A DNA stretch of 32,934 nt from Staphylococcus ureilyticus (GCF_002902235.1 NZ_PPRL01000004.1:1-32934); one strand, 5' to 3'; positions 18,078 to 26,774 are shown, counted from the first letter of the stretch. Program-made: numbers and translations. The notes: generated from the sequence alone by a model not told the origin.

Positions 18078-18153
18078 GGTCTCGTAGTGTAGCGGTTAAC
18101 ACGCCTGCCTGTCACGCAGGAGATCGCGGGTTCGATTCCCGTCGAGACCGCCA
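18078..18153 (+). tRNA. tRNA-Asp (GTC)
   Basis: Acceptor GGTCTCG/CGAGACC, discriminator G, anticodon loop CTGTCAC giving GTC, and T-arm GCGGGTTCGATTCCCGT. The 3' CCA is encoded. Confidence 0.97.
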
Positions 18154-18171
18154 TTATTGATTTACCATTAA

Positions 18172-18244
18172 GGTTCAGTAGCTCAGTTGGTAGAGCAATG
18201 GATTGAAGCTCCATGTGTCGGCAGTTCGACTCTGTCCTGAACCA
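18172..18244 (+). tRNA. tRNA-Phe (GAA)
   Basis: Acceptor GGTTCAG/CTGAACC, discriminator A, anticodon loop TTGAAGC giving GAA. CCA is not encoded; TTTT follows. Confidence 0.96.
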
Positions 18245-18254
18245 TTTTATTTTT

Positions 18255-18331
18255 GGCGGTTGTGGCGAAGTGGTTAACGCATCGGATTGTGGTTCCGACA
18301 TTCGTGGGTTCGATTCCCATCAACCGCCCCA
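18255..18331 (+). tRNA. tRNA-His (GTG)
   Basis: An eight-pair acceptor including the extra G(-1)-C73 pair that marks tRNA-His, anticodon loop TTGTGGT giving GTG, and an encoded CCA. Confidence 0.97.
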
Positions 18332-18344
18332 TAATCGTTATCAA

Positions 18345-18418
18345 GCGGGTGTAGTTTAATGGCAAAACCTCAGCCTTCCAAGCTGATGTTGTGGGTTCGA
18401 TTCCCATCACCCGCTCCA
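18345..18418 (+). tRNA. tRNA-Gly (TCC)
   Basis: Acceptor GCGGGTG/CACCCGC, discriminator T, anticodon loop CTTCCAA giving TCC, and an encoded CCA. Confidence 0.96.
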
Positions 18419-18428
18419 TTCAAATTAA

Positions 18429-18503
18429 TCCACAGTAGCTCAGTGGTAGAGCTATCGGCTGTTAACCGATCGGTCGTAGGTTCGAGTCCTACCTGTGGAG
18501 CCA
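18429..18503 (+). tRNA. tRNA-Asn (GTT)
   Basis: Acceptor TCCACAG/CTGTGGA, discriminator G, anticodon loop CTGTTAA giving GTT, and an encoded CCA. Only one base separates it from tRNA-Glu. Confidence 0.97.
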
Positions 18504-18504
18504 T

Positions 18505-18576
18505 GGCCCCGTGGTCAAGCGGTTAAGACACCGCCCTTTCACGGCGGTAACACGGGTTCGAGTCCCGTCGGGGTCA
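18505..18576 (+). tRNA. tRNA-Glu (TTC)
   Basis: Acceptor GGCCCCG/CGGGGTC with one G-U pair, discriminator A, anticodon loop CTTTCAC giving TTC. CCA is not encoded. A terminator-like hairpin follows within six bases. Confidence 0.97.
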
Positions 18577-18581
18577 TACAA

Positions 18582-18612
18582 ACAGAAGTGAAATATCGCT
18601 TCTGTTTTTTTA
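18582..18612 (+). terminator. Terminator-like hairpin inside the tRNA cluster
   Basis: ACAGAAGTG pairs with CGCTTCTGT (nine pairs, one wobble) around a short loop, followed by a T-run. It separates the first seven tRNAs from tRNA-Ser, which would then depend on readthrough or on an unseen promoter. Confidence 0.75.
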
Positions 18613-18622
18613 ATTCTATATT

Positions 18623-18711
18623 GGAGAGTTGTCCGAGTTGGCCGAAGGAGCACGCCTGGAAAGTGTGTAGGCGCCAAAAGCGTCTCGAGGGTTCGAATCC
18701 CTCACTCTCCG
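18623..18711 (+). tRNA. tRNA-Ser (GGA)
   Basis: An 89-base class II tRNA: acceptor GGAGAGT/ACTCTCC, discriminator G, anticodon loop CTGGAAA giving GGA, a long variable arm, and T-arm GAGGGTTCGAATCCCTC. CCA is not encoded. It is the last tRNA of the cluster. In S. aureus the genomic island nuSa-beta lies next to the serine tRNA at this locus. A degenerate inverted copy of its 3' end lies at 19222-19252. Confidence 0.97.
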
Positions 18712-18719
18712 TTAATTCT

Positions 18720-18770
18720 ATAAAACCCGTTATACATCGTTATTTAAAACGTTGGTATAACGGGTTTTAT
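18720..18770 (+). terminator. Terminator of the tRNA cluster
   Basis: ATAAAACCCGTTATA (18720-18734) and TATAACGGGTTTTAT (18756-18770) form a perfect 15-bp stem ending in TTTTAT. It follows tRNA-Ser by eight bases. Confidence 0.85.
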
Positions 18771-18817
18771 ATTTATCGATAACTTTGTTGGATACTATAG
18801 ATGAATTTTGATGTTTT

Positions 18818-18844
18818 CTAAGTTATTGTTATACAATAACTTAG
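18818..18844. repeat. 11-bp inverted repeat between tRNA-Ser and menE
   Basis: CTAAGTTATTG and CAATAACTTAG pair perfectly around TTATA. No T-run follows. It lies in the otherwise featureless stretch 18771-18974, downstream of the small minus-strand ORF. Confidence 0.45.
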
Positions 18845-18974
18845 GGAGCAAACTGCGTCTTAATTTCTAATATTTGATTTTGTGATTAAGGGATTATGAG
18901 CCATCTTAGGACATCGTTCTATTTATTATAAGTGTAACGATTTTTCGTTATTTGATGATTGCGTTAAACAAATA

Positions 18975-19145
18975 TTATTGTTTGTCAATTTTAATTGCAA
19001 TATCTTCTAATTTATCTCTTATTTCTTTTAGAGTATGGCTTTCTGAAAAAGTGAAATGGAACGGTGTATTTTTGTTTGTTTTTGCATATATCGTTATGAG
19101 GTCGTAGTACAAGCCTTGCTCAATTTCGTATTTAATAAATTTCAT
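18975..19145 (-). CDS. Small 56-residue protein, VraX-like by weak resemblance
   Basis: An ORF of 56 codons with a proper start: AAGGAG ten bases before the ATG. The product is small, charged and soluble, with no signal or membrane segment. It begins MKFIKYEIEQGLYYDLIT and ends in a predicted amphipathic helix (LKEIRDKLEDIAIKIDKQ). Length and layout (GxxYD-LIT, a central FSES block, a C-terminal helix with EDI) recall VraX, the cell-wall-stress protein of S. aureus. That resemblance is my memory-based alignment and is weak, and vraX lies elsewhere in S. aureus. It sits in the tRNA-Ser/menE gap, an island insertion region, so it may be accessory. It has no same-strand neighbour. Confidence 0.5.
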   Translation of the reverse strand: MKFIKYEIEQGLYYDLITIYAKTNKNTPFHFTFSESHTLKEIRDKLEDIAIKIDKQ

Positions 19146-19221
19146 TTTATTGTGATCTCCTTCATCATATATATAAATAAAAACGTTTATCTTTCTTCTT
19201 ATCTAATATGGTGTAAGTAAA

Positions 19222-19252
19222 CGAAGAGTGTGGGATTCGAACCTCTGATGCC
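19222..19252 (-). repeat. Degenerate inverted copy of the tRNA-Ser 3' end
   Basis: Read on the minus strand, 19222-19243 matches the last 22 bases of tRNA-Ser (18690-18711, T-loop to discriminator) at 20 positions. The T-stem no longer pairs (AGAGG against CCCAC), and no acceptor or anticodon arm is present, so this is not a working tRNA. It looks like a leftover attachment site or tRNA fragment, oriented opposite to tRNA-Ser. Apart from this and the small ORF, the interval 18771-19515 holds only a plausible menE -10 box (TATAAT at 19484-19489). Confidence 0.6.
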
Positions 19253-19515
19253 TTAATAATCTATTATGATAATGAAGAGTCCTTTTACAGATCATGTTTT
19301 GTTTATGTGTTTATAATTAGTTGAAACGAAGTCATTTTTATTATCATATCACCAAAATTCATCGCATACAACTTAAATTTTGACTATTTTACAAAAGAAA
19401 TGTAAACAAATAGTATAAATATGTATTTACGGTAATAGAAACTAATAAAATGCACCAACACTGTTAAATCAAAGTAAAAACGTTATAATAGTCTTTGAGA
19501 TGGAGGAATGACAGA

Positions 19516-20904
19516 TTGGAATTTTGGTTGAAAACGCAAGCAAAACAAAATGGAAATAAAGTATTTATTGATGATGGTCTTAATAAAATCACGTTTGCTT
19601 CAATGTATTACGAAGCAAGCCGTTTAGCTTATCAAATAAAACAGTTGAAGAAAAAGCGTATAGGAATATATATAGAAAATCATATTGAATCTATTACTTT
19701 GATTAATGCGTTGTGGTTAGCAGGTGTTGAAATCGTGATGTTAAACACGCGTTTAACCAAAGAAGAAATACAAAACCAGTTGCATTCTATTGAAACTGAT
19801 ACAGTAATTACTACTACCAATTTAACGTTACAAGATATAGCCATAATTGATTTTGATGTATTGAAACGTGAAGTTTCTAATAACACTTATGAAGCTATAT
19901 TCAATATGAATCAAATTGCTTCTATTATGTTTACTTCTGGAACAACAGGACCACAAAAAGCTGTTCCTCAAACATTTGGCAACCATTATGCAAGTGCACT
20001 GGGTTGTAAACAAAGTCTAGGGTTTAATCAAGACACAAGATGGTTATCTGTGTTACCTATTTATCATATTTCTGGATTAAGTGTCATATTAAGAGCGCTG
20101 ATTCAAGGTTTTACAGTACGTATTGCAGCGAAGTTCAATTCACAAAGGATGCTTGAAATAATAGAAAAAGAATTACCAACGCATGTATCATTGGTTCCTC
20201 AAACTTTAAAATGGTTAATGGATGAAGGGTTGACTCAACCGTATAATATTCAAAAGATATTGTTAGGCGGGGCTAAGCTTTCTAGTACATTGATTGAAAA
20301 TGCTTTGAAATTAGGATTGCCGATTTACAATTCATTCGGAATGACTGAAACATGTTCCCAATTTTTAACAGCATCGCCAAGTATGTTAGCTGAGCGTTAT
20401 GATACCGTCGGAAAACCAAGTGAAAATGTTTTTGTGAAAATAAAAGAACCGAATAACCAAGGACATGGAGAACTGCTTATCAAAGGCGACAATGTTATGA
20501 ATGGATACCTATATCCTGAAGATTTAATAGATACGTTTGAAAATGGTTATTTTAAAACGGGAGATATTGCTGAAATAGATGATGATGGATATGTAATGAT
20601 TTATGATAGACGTAAAGATTTGATCATTAGCGGTGGCGAAAACATATATCCATATCAATTAGAATCTGTAGCAAAACTACACGAATCAATTACTGATGCA
20701 ATGTGTATCGGTGAGCATGACAGCACGTGGGGGGAAGTACCTTATTTATATTATGTTTCAAAAACAAAATTATCCAATGAAACATTAATCGAACATTTTA
20801 AATCACATATAGCGAAATATAAAATCCCAAAATATTTTAAACAAGTAACAGAATTACCTTATACATCAACTGGTAAACTACAAAGAAAACATTTAAAAAA
20901 TTAG
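19516..20904 (+). CDS. menE: o-Succinylbenzoate-CoA ligase MenE
   Basis: A 462-residue acyl-CoA synthetase of the ANL family, activating o-succinylbenzoate with ATP and CoA for menaquinone synthesis. The P-loop-like motif [17 protein letters not shown], the [13 protein letters not shown] block, [28 protein letters not shown] and the catalytic-lysine motif STGKLQRK are all present. The start chosen is TTG at 19516, with GGAGG nine bases upstream. It gives an N-terminus ([12 protein letters not shown]) matching that of S. aureus MenE (DFWLYKQAQQNG); the ATG at 19495 lies before that ribosome site. menC starts 12 bases after its stop, so the two form an operon. Divergence from S. aureus MenE is considerable in the N-terminal third. 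Confidence 0.95.
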   Translation: MEFWLKTQAKQNGNKVFIDDGLNKITFASMYYEASRLAYQIKQLKKKRIGIYIENHIESITLINALWLAGVEIVMLNTRLTKEEIQNQLHSIETDTVITTTNLTLQDIAIIDFDVLKREVSNNTYEAIFNMNQIASIMFTSGTTGPQKAVPQTFGNHYASALGCKQSLGFNQDTRWLSVLPIYHISGLSVILRALIQGFTVRIAAKFNSQRMLEIIEKELPTHVSLVPQTLKWLMDEGLTQPYNIQKILLGGAKLSSTLIENALKLGLPIYNSFGMTETCSQFLTASPSMLAERYDTVGKPSENVFVKIKEPNNQGHGELLIKGDNVMNGYLYPEDLIDTFENGYFKTGDIAEIDDDGYVMIYDRRKDLIISGGENIYPYQLESVAKLHESITDAMCIGEHDSTWGEVPYLYYVSKTKLSNETLIEHFKSHIAKYKIPKYFKQVTELPYTSTGKLQRKHLKN

Positions 20905-20916
20905 GCGTGAAAATTT

Positions 20917-21921
20917 ATGAAATTGAGCGAAATGAAACTTTATATTTGTAATAATAATTTTAAACATTCAATTATTACTCCTAAGGTAAAATTGGACAAG
21001 CGTAAAGCACTTATTATTGAATTTATTACGGATAAGCAGAAACATTATTTTGGAGAGTGTAACGCTTTTGAAACAGACTGGTATGATGATGAAACGATAG
21101 AAGTAGTTTATGACCAAACAATAAAGTGGTTTGAATCTTTTAAAAACATTGAGTTTGAATGCTTTTCGGAAGTTCAAAACGCGCTTCAATGTTTGGAAAA
21201 ATATCCAGCTACACGAAGTATGATTGTGATGGCCTGTTATCAAATTTTTTTCCAATTAGAGACATTTAATGTGCCTTATGGTGCCACGGTTAGCGGCCTA
21301 ACGGATAAACAAATTAATGACTTAAAAGTCACACAACCACAACGCATAAAAATAAAATGGTCGGAAACGATTTTAGAAGATGTTAAGCGATTGCAGAGAT
21401 TGCTATTTAAACCTCAAATTGTCATTGATGCCAATGAATCTGTTAGAGATAACGAAGTTGAGAAAATCATGTTACTTTCAAGCAGTGAAATTCTTTATTT
21501 AGAAGAGCCTTTTAAAGATATAGAAAAAGTAAATCAATTTAAAGATACGGAATTACCACCTATAGCTATTGATGAGAAAGCAGTATCTTTGAAAACAATT
21601 TTATATTATATTGAAAATTATAAAATCGATGTTGTGGTATTAAAACCATTCAGGCTCGGTGGTATTGATAAAGTGATGGAAATCATTGAAATATTGGAAC
21701 AAAAAGATGTGAAATTTGTCATTGGCGGTATGTATGAATATGGTTTAAGTCGTTATTTTACAGCTTTATTAGCACGGTATGCCACTTATCCAAGTGATAT
21801 TACACCACAAGGTTATTATTTTGAAAATGATATTGTAGCACATTCAGGCATATTAAAAAGAGGTTCAATTTATTTTGAACCTCCTTTAGTAAACAAAGAT
21901 CATTTAATGCAGATTGATTAA
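20917..21921 (+). CDS. menC: o-Succinylbenzoate synthase MenC
   Basis: A 334-residue enolase-superfamily enzyme that dehydrates SHCHC to o-succinylbenzoate, one step before MenE. The capping domain keeps [17 protein letters not shown]. The barrel has the catalytic lysine in IKIKW, metal ligands in VIDANES, LEEPF and AIDEKA, and the second lysine in [10 protein letters not shown], so the active site is intact. The ATG directly follows menE, with only a weak ribosome site (GGCGTG), which suggests coupling. Its stop codon overlaps the stop of the convergent yidD. A hairpin (AGGTTCAA/TTGAACCT, about 21861-21882) inside the coding end may affect transcription there. Confidence 0.95.
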   Translation: MKLSEMKLYICNNNFKHSIITPKVKLDKRKALIIEFITDKQKHYFGECNAFETDWYDDETIEVVYDQTIKWFESFKNIEFECFSEVQNALQCLEKYPATRSMIVMACYQIFFQLETFNVPYGATVSGLTDKQINDLKVTQPQRIKIKWSETILEDVKRLQRLLFKPQIVIDANESVRDNEVEKIMLLSSSEILYLEEPFKDIEKVNQFKDTELPPIAIDEKAVSLKTILYYIENYKIDVVVLKPFRLGGIDKVMEIIEILEQKDVKFVIGGMYEYGLSRYFTALLARYATYPSDITPQGYYFENDIVAHSGILKRGSIYFEPPLVNKDHLMQID

Positions 21922-22154
21922 TGTTTATGCTTTTTATCTTTTTTTAAAGGTACTGGATCAAATCCCCCTTTGTGGAGTGGATGACATTTTGAAATACGTT
22001 TAACACCTAACCAAGTACCTTTAAAGGGGCCAAAAACTTCTATTGCTTCTCTAGTATATTCAGAACAAGTTGGGTAAAAGCGACATGTAGCTGGTGTCAT
22101 AGGAGAAATGAAATGTTGATATATATAGATAAGTCCTAGAAAGATTTTTTTCAT
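21918..22154 (-). CDS. yidD: Membrane protein insertion efficiency factor YidD
   Basis: A 78-residue YidD protein. The family core is intact: [44 protein letters not shown], with the conserved cysteines and a Lys/His-rich tail. The start is the ATG at 22154 with GGAGGC about nine bases upstream; the frame is open further but with no site. YidD is a small membrane-associated protein linked to YidC-dependent insertion in E. coli. In B. subtilis the homologue YtjA also lies near menC and pckA. Its last four bases overlap the end of menC, tail to tail, with no terminator between. Confidence 0.94.
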   Translation of the reverse strand: MKKIFLGLIYIYQHFISPMTPATCRFYPTCSEYTREAIEVFGPFKGTWLGVKRISKCHPLHKGGFDPVPLKKDKKHKH

Positions 22155-22215
22155 AAAATTTTGCCTCCAACAATTTACATCGCATTGATAGTTTAACACA
22201 TATAAAGGGAGATTG

Positions 22216-22725
22216 ATGTTTGTGAAGTTTAAAGATAAAGAAAATGATGATGTTTTTTTATCGTTTAAAGATGAAAATGATATACCAGATGCAGACCATG
22301 TCTTAGTTATTCCAATATATCAAGGACAATTGCTTTTTACCAAACATAAAATAAGAGGTATAGAATTTCCTGGTGGCAAAAGAGAAGCAGGGGAATCAAG
22401 TGTACAAGCGTGTGATAGGGAATTGTTTGAAGAAACAGGAGCGCTTATTAATTTTAAAGATAGACATTATATTGCTCAATATTGTGTTAATCGTCAAAAT
22501 GGCACACCTTTTACAAAAGATGTTTTCATGGTTAAAGTAGATCGATTACAAACGAAAAATGATTATTTAGAAACTGATGGGCCATTAATTTTCAATAGTA
22601 TCTCAGATATTTCAGAAGCATATAAAAGTTATTTATTGAAAGATGCTGCAATTTTAAAATGTTTAGAGAGAGTGATCGAGCTTGGATTTTATTCACAGAA
22701 AAAGAATGCCGATAGAAGTACCTGA
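22216..22725 (+). CDS. YtkD-type Nudix hydrolase
   Basis: A protein of about 169 residues with a complete Nudix box ([18 protein letters not shown] then FEETGA), so metal binding and hydrolysis should be intact. [12 protein letters not shown] before the box and the position near yidD and pckA fit B. subtilis YtkD, a nucleoside-triphosphate hydrolase with reported activity on oxidised nucleotides; the substrate here is inferred. The start is uncertain. The ATG at 22216 is four bases from the GGGAG site, a GTG at 22222 is ten bases from it, and a TTG at 22213 is too close. It is divergent from yidD. Its last 44 bases overlap the start of the next gene in another frame. Confidence 0.9.
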   Translation: MFVKFKDKENDDVFLSFKDENDIPDADHVLVIPIYQGQLLFTKHKIRGIEFPGGKREAGESSVQACDRELFEETGALINFKDRHYIAQYCVNRQNGTPFTKDVFMVKVDRLQTKNDYLETDGPLIFNSISDISEAYKSYLLKDAAILKCLERVIELGFYSQKKNADRST

Positions 22726-23485
22726 CCATATTGTTGATGAAGTCACTTATGAAGTGGATGAGATTAATGTTAGAGGTTTATTAATGCAACCACATAAAAG
22801 TGTAAAAAGAATAGTTATATATTTGAGAGGTGGTAAAGGACAAGTTGGTAAAGTAAGAGCAGGACGTTTAATGCAATTTTCAGATGTTCAAACACTTGTA
22901 TTTGGACCTTATTATAGAGGTAACAATGGTAGTGAAGGTAAAGATGAATTTTATGGTAGGGATTTAAATGATGTAACCGTGGCTGTTCGAATATTAAATG
23001 CAATGTACCCTGATGCATATATTCATATGATAGGATTTTCCAGAGGTGGATTACAAGGTCTGCTTACATTTCAAGATTTACCAGTTACAAGTTTTATTAT
23101 TTGGGGTGGTGTGTCTGATATTCACCTCATGTATGAAGAAAGAATAGATTTAAGAGGTATGTTGAGAAGGATGATCGGACATCCAAAGAAACAAGCAACA
23201 GCATATAAGCAAAGGGATGCGATTGCTAATATACACGCCGACAGTCCACCTATACTTATTGTACATGGTGGTAAAGATAAACAAGTTGGGATTCACCAAG
23301 CCTATTATTTGGAAACACAATTGAAATATATTGGCTCGACTTATCAAACATTTTATCAAATGGATGAAGATCATGTACCAAGACCATTTGCAATGAAAAC
23401 AGCGTTATATACAGTTAAACAATGGATGGATAAAGTAGAAAAAAATAAAAAAATTACTAATAAAGCACATGGGCCACAATTATAA
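22682..23485 (+). CDS. YtmA-like alpha/beta hydrolase (S9 peptidase family)
   Basis: A 267-residue alpha/beta hydrolase related to prolyl-oligopeptidase-type (S9) proteins, similar to B. subtilis YtmA, which also lies near ytkD and pckA. The nucleophile elbow is GFSRGG (Ser near residue 120), the acid is probably in VHGGKDKQV and the histidine in DEDHVPRPF, so the triad looks complete. IYLRGGKGQVG and FGPYYRGNNGSEGKDEFYG are long conserved-looking blocks. The start is TTG inside the Nudix gene with only a weak purine-rich site, suggesting coupling to that gene. An ATG eight codons later is possible. The last codons lie in the terminator stem. No substrate is known. Confidence 0.88.
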   Translation: MDFIHRKRMPIEVPDHIVDEVTYEVDEINVRGLLMQPHKSVKRIVIYLRGGKGQVGKVRAGRLMQFSDVQTLVFGPYYRGNNGSEGKDEFYGRDLNDVTVAVRILNAMYPDAYIHMIGFSRGGLQGLLTFQDLPVTSFIIWGGVSDIHLMYEERIDLRGMLRRMIGHPKKQATAYKQRDAIANIHADSPPILIVHGGKDKQVGIHQAYYLETQLKYIGSTYQTFYQMDEDHVPRPFAMKTALYTVKQWMDKVEKNKKITNKAHGPQL

Positions 23486-23503
23486 TGTAGTCCATGTGCT
23501 TTA
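23461..23503. terminator. Bidirectional terminator between the YtmA-like gene and pckA
   Basis: TAAAGCACATGG (23461-23472) and CCATGTGCTTTA (23492-23503) form a perfect 12-bp stem. A T-rich run follows on the minus strand (the complement of the A-run before 23456) and a shorter one on the plus strand. The stem overlaps the end of the hydrolase gene. Confidence 0.75.
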
Positions 23504-23511
23504 TTAAGTAT

Positions 23512-25101
23512 TTATTTAAAGCCACCATTTTGTGCTAAATCTGAAACTTCATCACCAAATTTTTCGAAATTATGTTTAAATCTGTCGATTAAATCTTGAG
23601 CTTGTTCTCTATATGCTTCTGGCTTACTCCAAGCATTTATTGGATTTAGTAGTGTTTGAGGTACGTCTTCAACTTCCACTGGTATATTTAATCCAAACAT
23701 ATCATCTTGAATATATTCTGTATCTCTTAGTTGTCCAGTGATTGCTTGATTAACCATTTGTCTCGTATAACTTAAACTAATACGGCGTCCTGTACCATAT
23801 TTACCACCAGTCCAACCGGTATTCACTAAATAAACATCCACATCATGTTTATCAATTAAGTCGCCTAGTAAATCTGCGTAAACTTTAGCATGTAAAGGTA
23901 AGAAAGGTGAGCCGAAACATGTTGAGAAAGATGGTTCTGGTTCAGTGATACCTCTTTCTGTTCCTGCAAGTTTAGCTGTGAATCCACTTAAAAAGTGATA
24001 CATCGCTTGATCTTTGCTAAGTTTTGAGATAGGAGGTAAAACGCCAAAAGCATCAGCAGTAAGGAAAATAATTGTATTTGGATGTGCTGCTTTGGAAGGT
24101 GTAACGATATTTTCTATATGGTTGATTGGATAAGCGGCTCTTGTATTTTCAGTGTAATAGTTGTCATCAAAGTCGACATCGCCTTCTTCATCTACAACAA
24201 CATTTTCTAAAATTGTACCGTATTTAATTGCTTCATATATTTGAGGTTCTTTTTTGTAAGAAAGGTTGATTGCTTTTGCGTAACATCCACCTTCGATATT
24301 AAAGATACCATTTTCATTCCAACCGTGTTCATCATCACCGATTAATTTTCGAGTTGAATCTGCTGAAAGTGTTGTTTTTCCTGTACCAGAAAGTCCAAAG
24401 AATAGAGCTACATCACCTTTTTCACCAACGTTTGCGGAGCAGTGCATACTCATTATATTATCTTTAGGCAGTAAGTAGTTCATTACGGAGAAAATACCTT
24501 TTTTCATCTCACCAGCGTATTCAGTACCGCCGATTAAAATGACCTTATGTTTAAATGAAGTAATAATAAATGTTTCTGAATTTGTACCATCTATATTTGG
24601 ATCAGCTTTAAAATAGGGTGCTGATACAATCGTAAAGTCAGATTTAATTTCTTCTGCTTCTTCTTTTGTTTCAGGACGAATAAACATATTTTGTGCGAAG
24701 AGATTATGCCAAGCCAATTCGTTGACAACCGTTAGTTTGAGTTGTGAATCTTTATCGCTACCTGCATAGCCTTTAAATACATATAATTCATCTTTTTCAT
24801 TTAGATAATTTAATACTTTATCATATAATTTTAAAAATGTGTCTTCTTCAATAGGTTGATTGATATTTCCCCAATCAATATCATCTCTGTATGATGGTTC
24901 ATTAACAATAAACTTATCTTTCGGTGAACGACCAGTGTATTTACCCGTTTTAGCGTTAATTGCACCTAGTTCGGTTAGTTCTCCTTCATTATTATTAAGA
25001 ATTTTCTTATACAACTGTGTTGTAGATTGTTGAAATAATGAAGACTTCTTGTCCAAAATGTTTTGAACTTTTTTTGTGTAAGTGTATGTATCTACCGCCA
25101 T
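23512..25101 (-). CDS. pckA: ATP-dependent phosphoenolpyruvate carboxykinase PckA
   Basis: A 529-residue PEP carboxykinase (ATP), which makes phosphoenolpyruvate from oxaloacetate, the first committed step of gluconeogenesis. Landmarks are [12 protein letters not shown] near the N-terminus, [19 protein letters not shown], the P-loop [13 protein letters not shown], the metal site [15 protein letters not shown] and TGWTGGKYG. The start is the ATG at 25101, with GGAGGG seven bases upstream, giving an N-terminus ([10 protein letters not shown]) close to that of S. aureus. The open frame further upstream has no site. A cre-like palindrome between promoter and start predicts repression by CcpA on glucose. 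It is divergent from metK, as in B. subtilis. Confidence 0.97.
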   Translation of the reverse strand: MAVDTYTYTKKVQNILDKKSSLFQQSTTQLYKKILNNNEGELTELGAINAKTGKYTGRSPKDKFIVNEPSYRDDIDWGNINQPIEEDTFLKLYDKVLNYLNEKDELYVFKGYAGSDKDSQLKLTVVNELAWHNLFAQNMFIRPETKEEAEEIKSDFTIVSAPYFKADPNIDGTNSETFIITSFKHKVILIGGTEYAGEMKKGIFSVMNYLLPKDNIMSMHCSANVGEKGDVALFFGLSGTGKTTLSADSTRKLIGDDEHGWNENGIFNIEGGCYAKAINLSYKKEPQIYEAIKYGTILENVVVDEEGDVDFDDNYYTENTRAAYPINHIENIVTPSKAAHPNTIIFLTADAFGVLPPISKLSKDQAMYHFLSGFTAKLAGTERGITEPEPSFSTCFGSPFLPLHAKVYADLLGDLIDKHDVDVYLVNTGWTGGKYGTGRRISLSYTRQMVNQAITGQLRDTEYIQDDMFGLNIPVEVEDVPQTLLNPINAWSKPEAYREQAQDLIDRFKHNFEKFGDEVSDLAQNGGFK

Positions 25102-25130
25102 ACTATATCCCTCCAACGCTATTAAATTAA

Positions 25131-25144
25131 TGTAAGCCTTTACA
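25131..25144. promoter_or_regulatory. cre-like catabolite repression site of pckA
   Basis: TGTAAGCCTTTACA is a near-perfect 14-base palindrome matching the CcpA-binding cre pattern except at the central CG. It lies between the -10 box and the ribosome site of pckA, where bound CcpA would block transcription. pckA is CcpA-repressed in S. aureus and B. subtilis, so the site is plausible. Confidence 0.7.
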
Positions 25145-25151
25145 ATTACAG

Positions 25152-25180
25152 AGTATAACACATATGATTGATTAGTCCAC
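25152..25180 (-). promoter_or_regulatory. Probable pckA promoter
   Basis: On the minus strand TATACT (25157-25152) is a good -10 box. The -35 region (GTGGAC, 25180-25175, 17-base spacer) is weak. The start of transcription would fall at or beside the cre-like site. Confidence 0.5.
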
Positions 25181-25213
25181 ACCATTTTTAAAGTAATTTA
25201 AATAAATATCAAA

Positions 25214-25242
25214 TTGACATTAGTACTTAGTTTCGGTACTAT
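25214..25242 (+). promoter_or_regulatory. metK promoter
   Basis: TTGACA (25214-25219), a perfect -35 box, then a 17-base spacer and TACTAT (25237-25242). It ends about 15 bases before the SAM riboswitch, so the transcript would begin just before the aptamer. Confidence 0.75.
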
Positions 25243-25257
25243 AGTGATTAACGGATT

Positions 25258-25370
25258 CTCTTATCCTGAGTGGCGGAGGGACATGGACCCAATGAAGCCC
25301 AGCAACCTCTTCTTACAACGAAGAAAGGTGCCAAACCGTTTGCGGACAAATAGCGTCTGAACGATAAGAG
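25258..25370 (+). promoter_or_regulatory. SAM-I riboswitch (S-box) of metK
   Basis: A complete S-box aptamer. P1 is CTCTTATC (25258-25265) with GATAAGAG (25363-25370). Between them are the conserved GAGGGAC-like and GAAGCCCAGCAACC blocks, the AAGGTGCCAA block and a P4 hairpin. SAM binding should stabilise P1 and let the terminator at 25388 form, lowering metK expression when SAM is plentiful. Confidence 0.96.
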
Positions 25371-25387
25371 CGAATGGACGTATAAGG

Positions 25388-25425
25388 GCCTTCTCTCTAT
25401 TCATATAGTGAAGAAGGCTTTTTTT
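25388..25425 (+). terminator. Riboswitch-controlled terminator of metK
   Basis: GCCTTCT (25388-25394) pairs with AGAAGGC (25412-25418) and is followed by seven T. It lies 18 bases after the aptamer and is the expression platform of the S-box. Confidence 0.88.
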
Positions 25426-25481
25426 AATGAGCTCAATAAAAGAGAATTTTCGTAATCAAAGACAAAGGAGCAAGTTAATTT

Positions 25482-26678
25482 ATGACTTATAATAGAAGAT
25501 TATTTACTTCAGAATCGGTTACAGAAGGGCACCCAGATAAAATCGCTGACCAAGTGTCTGATGCAATTTTAGACGAAATATTGAAAGATGATCCTCATGC
25601 GCGGGTTGCTTGTGAAACTACCGTGACTACGGGTATGGCATTAATTTCAGGAGAAATTTCTACAGCTACATATGTAGATATCCCTAAAGTTGTAAGAGAA
25701 ACAATTAAAAACATCGGCTATACACGTGCTAAATATGGTTACGATAGTCAAACGATGGCAATATTAACAGCTATTGACGAGCAATCGCCTGATATCGCAC
25801 AAGGCGTCGATAATGCATTAGAATATCGTGATAATTTATCAGAAGAAGAAATTGAAGCAACTGGTGCAGGTGACCAAGGTTTAATGTTTGGTTATGCGAC
25901 AAACGAAACGGATACTTATATGCCGTTACCAATATTTTTATCTCATCAATTAGCTAAACGATTATCAGATGTGCGAAAAGATAGTATTTTACAATACTTG
26001 CGCCCAGATGGAAAAGTTCAAGTAACGGTCGAATATGATGAACAAGATAAACCACATCGAATAGATACAATTGTCGTTTCAGCTCAGCATGCGGAAGACA
26101 TTACTTTAGAACAAATTCAAGCTGACATCAAAGAACATGTCATATACCCAACAGTACCGGAAGGATTAATTGACGATAATACAAGATTCTATATTAATCC
26201 AACTGGACGATTTGTAATTGGCGGGCCTCAGGGTGATGTTGGTTTAACAGGCCGTAAAATTATCGTAGATACATACGGTGGTTATGCACGTCATGGAGGA
26301 GGTTGCTTTAGCGGTAAAGATCCTACAAAAGTAGATCGTTCAGCTACTTATGCTGCGCGTTATGTAGCCAAAAATATTGTAGCAGCTGATTTAGCGGATA
26401 AATGTGAAGTTCAACTCGCATATGCCATTGGAGTGGCTGAACCAGTATCGATTGCAATAGATACTTTTGGAACAGGAAAAGTAAGTGAAACAGAACTAGT
26501 AGAAGCAGTTAGAACTCACTTTGATTTAAGACCAGCAGGCATTATTAAAATGTTAGATTTAAAACATCCAATATATAAACAAACGGCAGCATATGGACAC
26601 TTTGGAAGAACAGATATACTGTTACCTTGGGAAAAATTAGATAAAGTAAATTTATTAAAAGATAGCGTAGAAATATAA
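25482..26678 (+). CDS. metK: S-adenosylmethionine synthetase MetK
   Basis: A 398-residue methionine adenosyltransferase, making SAM from methionine and ATP. The motifs are [20 protein letters not shown] at the N-terminus, [12 protein letters not shown], the phosphate-binding [16 protein letters not shown] and the C-terminal GHFGRTD. The phosphate loop has Cys where many bacteria have Ala (GGGAFSGKD), which I believe is normal in staphylococci. The length is typical. The ATG has AAAGGAG about ten bases upstream. Expression is controlled by the S-box leader. It is divergent from pckA, a conserved Bacillales arrangement. Confidence 0.97.
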   Translation: MTYNRRLFTSESVTEGHPDKIADQVSDAILDEILKDDPHARVACETTVTTGMALISGEISTATYVDIPKVVRETIKNIGYTRAKYGYDSQTMAILTAIDEQSPDIAQGVDNALEYRDNLSEEEIEATGAGDQGLMFGYATNETDTYMPLPIFLSHQLAKRLSDVRKDSILQYLRPDGKVQVTVEYDEQDKPHRIDTIVVSAQHAEDITLEQIQADIKEHVIYPTVPEGLIDDNTRFYINPTGRFVIGGPQGDVGLTGRKIIVDTYGGYARHGGGCFSGKDPTKVDRSATYAARYVAKNIVAADLADKCEVQLAYAIGVAEPVSIAIDTFGTGKVSETELVEAVRTHFDLRPAGIIKMLDLKHPIYKQTAAYGHFGRTDILLPWEKLDKVNLLKDSVEI

Positions 26679-26774
26679 GCATGACGTAATTAATTTTTTT
26701 AAACTTTACTATCGAATGATGAACTCATATCTATTATAATTAAGTTACTGAACACATAAAGGAGCGTTGTTGTT

